This document shows, piece by piece, positions 27,295-35,082 of a DNA stretch of 63,717 bases. The DNA comes from CAYTSA01 sp964440345 (GTDB lineage: Bacteria; Desulfobacterota; Desulfovibrionia; Desulfovibrionales; Desulfovibrionaceae). The stretch's first letter is position 1. Every line of letters begins with the position of its first letter. The stretch lies in NCBI GenBank assembly GCA_964440345.1, contig CAYTSA010000010.1:1-63717 (forward strand), in the 5' to 3' direction. The translations under genes were made by a program, and so were the position numbers. The notes under the pieces were generated by a model. The model saw only the letters and a list, made by a program, of their open reading frames with translations, was not told the DNA's origin and did no database searches.

Positions 27295-27531
27295 TCAATT
27301 GCCGCTAAGGCACTGCAAGCCTTTGTCGGTGAGCACCACGCCTTGCATTTCCATGTCGGCAAAAGGCTTGTACGATGTATAAGCCACCAAGCCGTTTTGA
27401 AAAACAAAGCGCACGTCGTTATCGTTACAGGTTTTGACCACCCAGCGCGGCATCATGCCGTAATATCTTTTGGTCTTGGAAAAACTTTTGACCGAATTGA
27501 GCAAAGACAGGTGCTTTTCATTCAGTTCCAT
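27295..27531 (-). CDS. Small stand-alone protein related to the C-terminal domain of the response regulator at 57497
   Basis: A 78-residue protein. It aligns along most of its length with residues about 132-202 of the response regulator at 57497-58123: both show RxYxGxMP, an F-x-x-GL(I/V)A-x-T segment, and (V/I)LTDxGxxxL at the end. This looks like a small winged-helix-type or related regulatory domain. The start at 27531 has GGAGG eight bases upstream; a second ATG six bases earlier is too close to it. No known family name comes to mind. Confidence 0.65.
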   Translation of the reverse strand: MELNEKHLSLLNSVKSFSKTKRYYGMMPRWVVKTCNDNDVRFVFQNGLVAYTSYKPFADMEMQGVVLTDKGLQCLSGN

Positions 27532-27852
27532 GGACATGTCCTCCCTACAGATTTGCCAAGAGCGTCTGAAAGCCCACATTCCAAAAAAGCCAGCATTGAA
27601 GTGTAAACGTATTATTCCAAACGCATCGAAATCATCTCTTGCTTCATGCCATGGGCACACAATCGGTGCAAGATATTTTTCATATCGTAACAATCTAGAA
27701 AAAATCTTCACAACGCGAATAACGCTCCCAGGGAGCACGGAGAACAAAAATTATATATATAAATAAAAATTTTACGACTATCGTAGAAATGTTTTTCGCG
27801 CCAATTTCGTGATGAAAAAAAGTTCTTCATCGTCACATTTGCCATGTTTTTG
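27532..27852. other. AT-rich intergenic region with two inverted repeats
   Basis: Apart from the promoter and ribosome site of the small gene to its left, no gene is visible here. The segment around 27750-27775 is very AT-rich. It contains GCTCCC-A-GGGAGC at 27724-27736 and TACGA-CTA-TCGTA at 27773-27785. The second lies downstream of the exchanger gene on its strand and is followed by a T-rich run, so it may be a weak terminator. Confidence 0.45.
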
Positions 27853-28800
27853 TCATACTGCAAACTCCATTATCCATCGACCAATATTTATTCCGATGAG
27901 AACAAACCCCTCGCCCCGGGTGAGCCGCCATCCAGTGCGGATGAACACAAGAACAAAAAAAACGGCGCCGACCAACACATACATGCCCGGCAGCGACGCC
28001 GACGAAACTGTGAGCGGATTGAGCAGACATGTAAGACCCAGCACTCCGGCAAAATTGAAAAAGTCGCTGCCTATCAAATTGCCCAGCAGCATGTCGTTCT
28101 TTCCGCGCATAGAGGCCGCCAGGCACGTAACCAGCTCCGGCAGAGACGTGCCGGACGCCACGATGGTCAAGCCCACAGCCCACTCGCTGATACCCATGAC
28201 CAGCGCCAAAGAGGAAGCGCCCTCCACCAAAAGTTGAGAGCCCCCGGCTATGGCTGCAAATCCAGCCAAGAGCTTGGGGCCGTCCTTCCAGTTTGCATCA
28301 CGCTCCACAGCTGCGTCCGGGTCCAGCAATGTCTCTGCTTCCTCCGGCCGCTTAAGCGCACGGTAGCCAATGAAACTGATGTAAGCCAGAAATGAGGCGA
28401 ATAAAATTGCCCCGTCCCATCGGCTCAGATACAAATCCAGCGCCATGAACAGGGCCAGGCCGGTGATGATCCAGAGGATCAGCCCGTCCCTGCGCAGCAG
28501 GGTCGGGTGCGTGGGTATGGGCGATATCACCGCCATGAGACCGAGCACGATACCCAGATTGAAAATGTTAGAGCCCACCACGTTGGCCAGGGAAATGTCG
28601 TTAAGCCCCTTGAAAGCCGCAGTCAGGGTCACCAGAAACTCCGGCGCTGACGTGCCCATGGCCACAATGGTCAAACCAATGACCAGCTCGGAAATGCCAA
28701 AACGCCGGGCCACCGCCGCCGCCGAGTCCACTATCCATCCGGCGCCGAACCACAAAAGGCCCGCGCCGGCTACTATAAAGGCGCTATCAAGAGCTATCAT
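27853..28800 (-). CDS. Calcium/sodium antiporter (CaCA family, YrbG-like)
   Basis: A 315-residue membrane protein with ten hydrophobic helices and the two inverted alpha-repeats of the CaCA family. Repeat one contains MGTSAPEFLVTL and GSNIFNLGIVLG; repeat two contains SGTSLPELVTCL and GSDFFNFAGVLG. The glutamates of these motifs bind the cation. The exchanged ions are inferred from family. It lies next to the comM insertion but appears ordinary in composition. Confidence 0.93.
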   Translation of the reverse strand: MIALDSAFIVAGAGLLWFGAGWIVDSAAAVARRFGISELVIGLTIVAMGTSAPEFLVTLTAAFKGLNDISLANVVGSNIFNLGIVLGLMAVISPIPTHPTLLRRDGLILWIITGLALFMALDLYLSRWDGAILFASFLAYISFIGYRALKRPEEAETLLDPDAAVERDANWKDGPKLLAGFAAIAGGSQLLVEGASSLALVMGISEWAVGLTIVASGTSLPELVTCLAASMRGKNDMLLGNLIGSDFFNFAGVLGLTCLLNPLTVSSASLPGMYVLVGAVFFVLVFIRTGWRLTRGEGFVLIGINIGRWIMEFAV

Positions 28801-28926
28801 GCCCTGGGTATACCTGAGTGCGGTGCAGGTGGAAAGGGCGGGCGGTCAGGCGATAGCCTATTGTCTCGAAAGCCTTTTCACCTAATAAGATATTTTAGCA
28901 GCCTGTTAGCGCTGACAAATGATTCT

Positions 28927-28983
28927 TCACACCAGGTTGCGCCTGTCCAGCGTGCGCAGGTTCAGCGCCTCGGCCAGGCAGAC
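28927..28983 (-). repeat. Detached 3' end of comM (left direct repeat, presumed attachment site)
   Basis: Read on the minus strand this encodes CLAEALNLRTLDRRNLV and a stop codon, matching the C-terminus of the intact comM at 30788 except for one residue. The two copies are 1861 bp apart with no gaps. A 14-bp stretch, CGTGCGCAGGTTCA, is identical (28951-28964 and 30812-30825), while most other differences are silent. This copy is GC-rich like the comM body, so it is probably the original gene end. Confidence 0.8.
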
Positions 28984-28990
28984 GGACGCC

Positions 28991-30334
28991 TTACGCCCTA
29001 TATGTTAATGATGGAGCTTCATCGTGCGCCAAATATCCAGTGTTCACCAGATGATTCTCAATTGTCCAAGGAGAAACGCCAAAATAATCACTAGCTTCAC
29101 CAATTTTTTCCTCTGAGAAATCCTCGGCGATATACTCACGAATTGCCTCTACAGGGCACAAGAACTCCGCGGCAAAAGCTCTCTGCATTTTCTGTCGCCC
29201 AGTTTTTGCGTCTGTAGACGGCAACCACAAGTCATTGCCCCCGGCAAGTAAGCAGTCGGCAACAAATCTAGCAGATTCAAAACGCCGTGAAGGGCGCATA
29301 AACCGCCCGGAGTGCTTTTTAAAAAAAGCAAGCATGCGGGCCGGATCGTTGTTGCGCAGTGCAACGCCAAGAGGTTTGTCCGAACCGCCGTCAGCTTGCT
29401 GAAAAACGTTGCCCGGCATGGAAAGGATGTCGCTCAGTTCAGCGTCTTGCAAGGGTTTGTGATCAAGCTTCAATACACTTCTGGAGTATTTTGCCAACCA
29501 CCATCCTTGTTCCCAAGGCGCCGTAGGGCTTGGGTGCATATCCACTCGGTCTTCCCAGTCATTCAACTCCGACGGCAACTGAAAAGGCACGCCTTTTTCC
29601 TGCACCATCTCCTCTACAGCCGTAAAAACGCTTTCCGCGTTGTTTCCTGCACAGGCCGCCGCTATCTCGCCCACAGCTTCAGAGCCCGCCACATTTGCAA
29701 GGTTTTGCATACACTGTATGAGCCCTTCAGGTCCTGCATCAGGGTCAAAGCCCAGTTGAGCTTCATATCTGCGAAAAAGTGACAAAGAATCTCCGGCCCG
29801 CTCCTCCCTCACTTCGGTCCACAAGGACTCCAACTCAGACCCCGCAACCTCCCTCGCACGCAGCCTGTCCACAACCGACTCAATAAAAGCATCAACGCCC
29901 TTTTCAAACGCATTCGGCGTAATGCTTTGGGAAAAGGCGTTCAAATACCAAAAGGGCTCTGCAGGTGTCTGTCGTGAAGATTTCACTTCTACACGTATGG
30001 CGTTCCCTTCAGATATAAACTGCATCCGGGGCCAAATGTACCCGTATCCCACAGAGGACGTATCATGCGATTGCAGCCAGTCGAGCGATGGAGCAACGGC
30101 GCCATGCGGGGCCGACTCCCAGCGCAATCGCCACCAGTTGGCGGCAAACCACAAAGCCAATGGATAGGCGGAAACAGGAACGGCGTCATTGAACGAGCCT
30201 GACCACATGTCTGCTACGCGCGATGCTGTTTGCCTGCCTACAGATATTATTAAATCGCAGGATGATTCTCGAAGCTCTCGCTCGCCACGGTCCGTATGGA
30301 ACCATTTGTTTGATTGTATGACGAGGTCACTCAT
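28991..30334 (-). CDS. ImmA/IrrE-like protein lacking the zinc motif
   Basis: About 447 residues, no signal or membrane segment. The N-terminal region has an aromatic block (YPLALWFAANWWRLRWE) near residue 57. The C-terminal part resembles the ImmA/IrrE (DUF955) peptidase fold: RRFESARFVADCLLAGG where active enzymes have HELGH, then QRAFAAEFLCPVEAI, where the family has AN-x-FAAELLMP, and a helix-turn-helix-like end (FGVSPWTIENHLVNTGYL). Both His and the Glu of HExxH are missing, so it is probably not a protease. The start ATG at 30334 overlaps the previous gene by 8 bp, implying coupled translation. It ends at the left comM repeat. Role is unknown; partner or sensor of the small protein is inferred. 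Confidence 0.72.
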   Translation of the reverse strand: MSDLVIQSNKWFHTDRGERELRESSCDLIISVGRQTASRVADMWSGSFNDAVPVSAYPLALWFAANWWRLRWESAPHGAVAPSLDWLQSHDTSSVGYGYIWPRMQFISEGNAIRVEVKSSRQTPAEPFWYLNAFSQSITPNAFEKGVDAFIESVVDRLRAREVAGSELESLWTEVREERAGDSLSLFRRYEAQLGFDPDAGPEGLIQCMQNLANVAGSEAVGEIAAACAGNNAESVFTAVEEMVQEKGVPFQLPSELNDWEDRVDMHPSPTAPWEQGWWLAKYSRSVLKLDHKPLQDAELSDILSMPGNVFQQADGGSDKPLGVALRNNDPARMLAFFKKHSGRFMRPSRRFESARFVADCLLAGGNDLWLPSTDAKTGRQKMQRAFAAEFLCPVEAIREYIAEDFSEEKIGEASDYFGVSPWTIENHLVNTGYLAHDEAPSLTYRA

Positions 30335-30761
30335 ACTGAGCCCATCTTCGGAAAATTTCTGCGCATAATGGATCATCCGAAAGCATTGGATAACCGTGGT
30401 ACGTGCCGGTTTCCCTGTTATCCAACATGGCTTCCACACACACGCCGTTTGGAGCCACAGCCCAAATGTTTTGAGGCCAGCCGTTCCGCCGCTGTTCACT
30501 CACTAAACCGCGCACCACACCCGTTCGCAACAAATTCACTGCTGCTTCATATGAAAAAACCTCAGCGCCGTCGCACAAGGTTTTACCCTGACGCGGACAA
30601 CTGGGCGGTTCAAGCGCAAAATCACCCGGGTTCTTCTTGTGCACAGGATTGCCTTTGTATTTTACTGAATCCGCCCACTCTCCCAATGTATCCCATTGCT
30701 CTGGACAAGCTTCTAAGGACAAAATGCGGCGTTTTGGGTTTGGCGTTCTTCTCTTCGACAC
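30327..30761 (-). CDS. Small protein of unknown function, first gene of the comM cassette
   Basis: About 144 residues, basic N-terminus, no signal or membrane helix. Distinctive blocks are GNPVHKKNPGDFALEPP near residue 40, GKTLCDGAEVFSYEAAVNLL, GLVSEQRRNGWPQNIWAV and ETGTYHGYPMLSDDP. I have the impression that such small proteins recur beside ImmA/IrrE-like genes, but know no assigned function. I chose the GTG at 30761 because GGAG lies nine bases upstream; the frame is open back to the last codons of comM. It is 27 bases after the comM stop. A toxin, antitoxin or effector role is possible but untested. Confidence 0.68.
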   Translation of the reverse strand: MSKRRTPNPKRRILSLEACPEQWDTLGEWADSVKYKGNPVHKKNPGDFALEPPSCPRQGKTLCDGAEVFSYEAAVNLLRTGVVRGLVSEQRRNGWPQNIWAVAPNGVCVEAMLDNRETGTYHGYPMLSDDPLCAEIFRRWAQYE

Positions 30762-30787
30762 GGCAGATATCTCCACAAACGAGAATA

Positions 30788-30844
30788 TCACACCAGATTT
30801 TGCCTGTCCAACGTGCGCAGGTTCAAAGCCTCTGCCAAACAGCC
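30788..30844 (-). repeat. Current 3' end of comM (right direct repeat, presumed attachment site)
   Basis: Encodes the last residues of the intact comM, CLAEALNLRTLDRQNLV. It matches 28927-28983 at about 47 of 57 positions with nearly all changes silent. It is AT-richer than the rest of comM (for example TTCAAAGCCTCTGCCAAACAG), suggesting that it arrived with the cassette. Confidence 0.75.
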
Positions 30845-32323
30845 TTGGTCCAGCTGTTCCGCGCCTTCCAGATCAGCGACGGTCCGGGCGATGCGCAGCA
30901 CCCGGGTGTAAGCCCGGGCGGAAAGGCCCAGCCCCTTGACCGCCTTTTCCAAAAACGCGTGCTCGGCTTTGCCCAGTTCGCAGTAGCTGTCCAGCCACTT
31001 GCCGCGCAGTTCGCTATTGGTCAGCAGCGGGGAGTCCACAAAACGGGCAGTCTGCACCGTGCGCGCCCGGGCTATGCGCTCGCGCATCTGGTCCGAGTCC
31101 GTCCCCAGCTTTCTGGCCTTCAAGTCTTCGTAGGGCACAGCCGGCACGTCCACATGCAGGTCTATGCGGTCCAGCAGCGGCCCAGATATCTTGGACCGGT
31201 AGCGCTGCACCTGGGTGGGGGTGCAGGTGCAGGCGTGGCGCTCGTCTGTCAGATAGCCGCAGGGACAAGGGTTCATGGCCGCCACCAGCATGAGCGCCGC
31301 CGGGTAGCTGAGCGAGACCGCAGCGCGGGATATGGTCACCACGCCATCCTCCAGGGGCTGGCGCATCGCCTCCAGCACGTGTTTCTTGAATTCTGGCAGC
31401 TCGTCCAGAAACAGCACGCCCCTGTGGGCCAGGGAGACCTCGCCGGGCCGGGGGTAATGCCCCCCGCCTACAAGACCAGCGTCAGAAATGGTGTGGTGCG
31501 GCGACCGAAAGGGCCGGTTCACGATGATCGGCGTGTCCGGCTGCAGCATGCCGGCCACAGAATAAATTTTCGTCACCTCCAGGGCTTCCTCGAAATTTAG
31601 CGAGGGCAGCACCGTGGGCAGCCGCTGGGCCAGCATGGTCTTGCCGCTGCCCGGCGGGCCGAGGAGCAACAGATTATGCCCGCCCGCGGCCGCTATCTCA
31701 ATGGCCCGCTTGGCGTGTTCCTGGCCCTTGACGTCAGCAAAATCCAGAGGAAAATGCTCGCGCCGTTCCCACTGCTCCTGGATGTTGGCGGGCCAAGGCT
31801 GCAGCTGCTTTTCACCAGTCAGAAACATCACCGCTTCGCCCAGCGTCCGCGGTCCGTAAACGTCCAGCCCCTCCACCACAGCAGCCTCGGCGGCATTGGC
31901 TGGGCTGACGATAAGGCCCCGGGCGCCCTCTTCCCTGGCGCGCAAGGCAAGGGGCAGCACGCCGGGCACGGGCTTGAGCTCGCTGGTCAGGGAGAGTTCC
32001 GCGGCAAAGAAATAGCCGTCGATGTGGTGTTGCCCCAGAGCGCCAGACCCAACAAGCAATCCTATAGCCAGAGGCAAGTCGTAGCCGGAGCCCTCTTTGC
32101 GCTGGTCGGCCGGGGCCAGGTTCACAGTGATGCGGGCCGGGGGCAGCCGGTAGCCAGCGTTTTTCAGCGCTGCCAGAACCCGCTCTTTGGACTCGCGCAC
32201 AGCGCCTTCGGCCAGGCCCACCATGATAAAGCCGGGCATGCCGGTCTTGGCTAGGTCCACCTCCAGATTCACCCGAAAGGCGTCAATGCCCAGCAGGGCT
32301 GCACTGGCTGCGCTGGCGATCAT
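30788..32323 (-). CDS. comM: YifB/ComM family AAA+ ATPase (magnesium chelatase-like)
   Basis: A 511-residue protein, normal length for ComM, a hexameric helicase that promotes branch migration during natural transformation. It has an N-terminal LonC-like domain, Walker A LLLGPPGSGKTMLAQRLP near residue 215, Walker B VLFLDELPEF, and the zinc-finger-like stretch CPCGYLTDERHACTCTP near residue 350. The last 18 codons seem to have been replaced by a cassette-borne copy (see repeats). It starts 1 bp after the lepB stop, forming an operon with lepB and lepA. Confidence 0.92.
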   Translation of the reverse strand: MIASAASAALLGIDAFRVNLEVDLAKTGMPGFIMVGLAEGAVRESKERVLAALKNAGYRLPPARITVNLAPADQRKEGSGYDLPLAIGLLVGSGALGQHHIDGYFFAAELSLTSELKPVPGVLPLALRAREEGARGLIVSPANAAEAAVVEGLDVYGPRTLGEAVMFLTGEKQLQPWPANIQEQWERREHFPLDFADVKGQEHAKRAIEIAAAGGHNLLLLGPPGSGKTMLAQRLPTVLPSLNFEEALEVTKIYSVAGMLQPDTPIIVNRPFRSPHHTISDAGLVGGGHYPRPGEVSLAHRGVLFLDELPEFKKHVLEAMRQPLEDGVVTISRAAVSLSYPAALMLVAAMNPCPCGYLTDERHACTCTPTQVQRYRSKISGPLLDRIDLHVDVPAVPYEDLKARKLGTDSDQMRERIARARTVQTARFVDSPLLTNSELRGKWLDSYCELGKAEHAFLEKAVKGLGLSARAYTRVLRIARTVADLEGAEQLDQGCLAEALNLRTLDRQNLV

Positions 32324-32324
32324 G

Positions 32325-32930
32325 CTACCTCACAAGCGTTCCGATACGGCCGAAACGTATCTCGGTGGGGCCCTGCCAGGACCAGTAGATGATGAACGCC
32401 GTGCCCTTGACCTTCTCACGTGTGACAAAGCCCCAGAAACGGGAATCGTAGCTTTCGTCGCGGTTGTCGCCCATGACGAAGTACGAGTCTTCAGGCATGG
32501 TGACTGGCGGCATATTGTCCCGGGGACTGCCAGGAATGACGTGCGAATCTGTATGCTGCGCATAAGGCTCCGTCAGCTTTTCGCCGTTGCGGTAGACATC
32601 CTTGTTGCGGACTTCGATGGTGTCGCCGGGCACGCCAATGACGCGTTTGATAAAATCCTTGGAGCTGTCTTCCGGAAATTCAAACACAATGACGTCCTCA
32701 TGCTCCGGGTCATCAAACCGCAAAAGCAGAATGTCCGTAAAAGGAACTTTCACGCCCAGACCGATCTTGTTCACCAGCAGATGGTCGCCAATGAGCAGGG
32801 TGTCGAGCATTGAGCCAGAGGGTATCTTGAACGCTTGTATGAAAAATGTGCGGATGATCATGGCCAGAATGAAGGCTATGATCAGCGCTTCACTGTATTC
32901 CTTGACTATTTTTACCCAACGCGGCGTCAT
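32325..32930 (-). CDS. lepB: Signal peptidase I
   Basis: A 201-residue membrane protease that removes signal peptides. One N-terminal transmembrane helix precedes the catalytic Ser motif SGSMLDTLLIGDHLLVNK near residue 38 and the catalytic Lys motif DFIKRVIGVPGDTIE. The later boxes MPEDSYFVMGDNRDESYDSR and FWGFV complete the family pattern. It lies between lepA and comM in the same direction with small gaps. Confidence 0.95.
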   Translation of the reverse strand: MTPRWVKIVKEYSEALIIAFILAMIIRTFFIQAFKIPSGSMLDTLLIGDHLLVNKIGLGVKVPFTDILLLRFDDPEHEDVIVFEFPEDSSKDFIKRVIGVPGDTIEVRNKDVYRNGEKLTEPYAQHTDSHVIPGSPRDNMPPVTMPEDSYFVMGDNRDESYDSRFWGFVTREKVKGTAFIIYWSWQGPTEIRFGRIGTLVR

Positions 32931-32951
32931 GGGGCTTTCCTTGTTTGCAGG

Positions 32952-34757
32952 TTAATCGTCGCCGGCCTTGAGCGCGGCCAGAAAGGCTTCCTGGGGTATT
33001 TCCACATTCCCCATGCGCTTCATGCGCTTCTTGCCTTCCTTTTGTTTCTCCAACAATTTGCGTTTTCTGGTAATGTCCCCGCCATAACATTTAGCGGTCA
33101 CGTTCTTGCGCATGGGCGCAATGCGCTCCCGGGCCAGCACGCGCTGACCTATGGCGGCCTGTATGACCACTTCAAACATCTGCCGCGGGATGGCCTTGCG
33201 CAGCTTCTGGGCCACACTTCGGCCCTGCCGCGCCGCCATTTCCCTATGCACGATGAACGACATGGCGTCCACGATGTCCCCGTTGATGAGCATGTCCACC
33301 CGCACCAGGTCCGCCGCCCGGTAGTCGATAATCTCGTACTCCAAGGACGCATAGCCGCGGGTCATGGACTTAAGGCGGTCGAAAAAGTCGTAGACGATCT
33401 CGGCAAAGGGCAGCTCATACGTGATGATCACCCGCTTGGAAGTGAGATATTTCATACCCTTCTGGACGCCTCTTTTTTCTTCGCACAGCTGGAAAACACC
33501 GCCCACATATTCATCTGGCACGTGCACTTCCAGCCGCACAAAAGGCTCTGACAAAGTCTGAATACGGCCCGGATCCGGCAGTTTGGAAGGATTGTCTATC
33601 TCGCGCACCTCCCCGTCTGTGGTTTCCACGCGATAGATGACCGACGGCGCAGTGGCAATGAGGCTTGCTTCAAATTCCCGCTCCAGCCGCTCCTGGATTA
33701 TCTCCATGTGCAACAGGCCAAGAAAACCAGCCCGGAAGCCAAAACCCAGGGCCTGGGAGGTTTCAGGCTCGTAGGTCAAGGCGGCGTCGTTGAGCTGCAA
33801 CTTTTCCAGCGCAGTTTTTAGCAGCTCGTACTCAGCTGGCTCTGTGGGATACAACCCGCAGAAGACCATGGGCTTGATGCGCTTGAAATCTGGATACGGC
33901 GTCTCAGTGGGCCGGTCTGCAGAGGTGATGGTGTCGCCCACCCGGGCGTCTTTCAGGTTCTTAATGGAAGCAGTGAGAAACCCCACCTCGCCGGCGCACA
34001 TGGTCTCAAAAGAAAGCGGCTCTGGCGAAAACGCGCCCAAGGCAGTCACTTCAAAGGTTTTTTTTGTGGAAAACATCTGGACGCGCTGTCCCTGCGATAT
34101 AGAGCCGTCAAGCACCCTGAACATGACCACCACGCCCTGGTACGAGTCGTACCAGGAGTCGAAAATAAGAGCCTTGAGCGGCGCATCCGGGTCGCCTTTG
34201 GGGGGCGGCAGATGCTCCACGATGGCTTCGAGCACCTGATCCACGTTTTCCCCTGTCTTGGCGCTAATGGCGATGGCATGGGCGCAATCCAGGCCTATGC
34301 CCTCCTCAATCTCCTCTTTCACCCGCTCAGGCTCTGCGCTGGGCAAGTCAGTCTTGTTCAGCACGGGGATAACTTCAAGATCGTGGTCCAGGGCCAGGTA
34401 GACATTGGCAAGCGTCTGGGCTTCCACTCCCTGCGTGGCGTCCACCACCAGCAACGCACCCTCGCACGCAGCCAGAGACCGGGACACCTCGTAGCTGAAA
34501 TCCACATGCCCAGGCGTATCAATGAGATTCAAGATGTATTCATCGCCGCTGGCGGAATGATACGGGATGCGAACGGTCTGGGCCTTGATGGTGATGCCCC
34601 GCTCGCGCTCCAGCTCCATGCGGTCCAGATATTGTTCACGCCTGCCGCGGTCGTCCACCAAACCAGTCAGGTCAAGTATCCTGTCGGCAAGAGTGGACTT
34701 TCCGTGATCTATGTGCGCGATAATGCTGAAATTACGTATACGGCTCCAGGGAACCAT
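32952..34757 (-). CDS. lepA: Elongation factor 4 (LepA)
   Basis: A 601-residue translational GTPase that back-translocates ribosomes and aids assembly of the small subunit. GTP motifs are AHIDHGKST, DTPGHVDFSYEV and NKTDLPSAEP. The LepA-specific C-terminal domain is present (GGDITRKRKLLEKQKEGKKR). The start at 34757 follows GGAGGAG; the frame open to 34838 is likely untranslated. It heads the lepA-lepB-comM run. Confidence 0.96.
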   Translation of the reverse strand: MVPWSRIRNFSIIAHIDHGKSTLADRILDLTGLVDDRGRREQYLDRMELERERGITIKAQTVRIPYHSASGDEYILNLIDTPGHVDFSYEVSRSLAACEGALLVVDATQGVEAQTLANVYLALDHDLEVIPVLNKTDLPSAEPERVKEEIEEGIGLDCAHAIAISAKTGENVDQVLEAIVEHLPPPKGDPDAPLKALIFDSWYDSYQGVVVMFRVLDGSISQGQRVQMFSTKKTFEVTALGAFSPEPLSFETMCAGEVGFLTASIKNLKDARVGDTITSADRPTETPYPDFKRIKPMVFCGLYPTEPAEYELLKTALEKLQLNDAALTYEPETSQALGFGFRAGFLGLLHMEIIQERLEREFEASLIATAPSVIYRVETTDGEVREIDNPSKLPDPGRIQTLSEPFVRLEVHVPDEYVGGVFQLCEEKRGVQKGMKYLTSKRVIITYELPFAEIVYDFFDRLKSMTRGYASLEYEIIDYRAADLVRVDMLINGDIVDAMSFIVHREMAARQGRSVAQKLRKAIPRQMFEVVIQAAIGQRVLARERIAPMRKNVTAKCYGGDITRKRKLLEKQKEGKKRMKRMGNVEIPQEAFLAALKAGDD

Positions 34758-35082
34758 TACTCCTCCGGGCCGGATAAGCCTCCGGCTGGCGTCGCTGTCG
34801 AATCGCAGTCTATACACTGTTGCACCAGGGTCTGGCAAATACTATCCTTCTGCCGGCAATATGTTGACATAACATATGATAATTGAATGAGGCCTGTGCA
34901 TGGCCCGGCATGCTTCTATACGACCCGCCGTTGCGCGCCCAAAAAAGGCAAAATACGTGCTATTTCATTGACATTCAGTCTTATTGCTTTTAGATGACAA
35001 CGGAGACTGGTGTAAATAACACATATTCCTGGCTGCAACTTTCTTAGGGAAGAGATTTCAGACTTTTTGGGGGAGATTCAAA
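34758..35082. other. Divergent intergenic region between lepA and the receiver/TPR gene
   Basis: No gene is visible. It should carry the lepA promoter on the minus strand and the promoter of the gene at 35083 on the plus strand; the latter candidate is listed separately. Confidence 0.5.
34968..34996 (+). promoter_or_regulatory. Possible sigma-70 promoter of the receiver/TPR gene
   Basis: TTGACA at 34968-34973, a 17-base spacer, and TAGATG at 34991-34996. The -35 is perfect and the -10 partial. It leaves a leader of about 80 bases before the GTG start at 35083. Confidence 0.4.

Larger units (their letters stand above)
28951..30825. mobile_element. Candidate 1.86-kb integrative cassette at the comM 3' end
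   Basis: A two-gene segment bounded by direct repeats of the comM 3' end. Insertion would have cut comM near its last codons and replaced them with an equivalent end carried by the element, so comM stays intact. No integrase, transposase or terminal inverted repeat is visible, so if it is mobile it moves in trans. The alternative is a remnant of a tandem comM duplication or of a larger deleted element. Confidence 0.6.
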
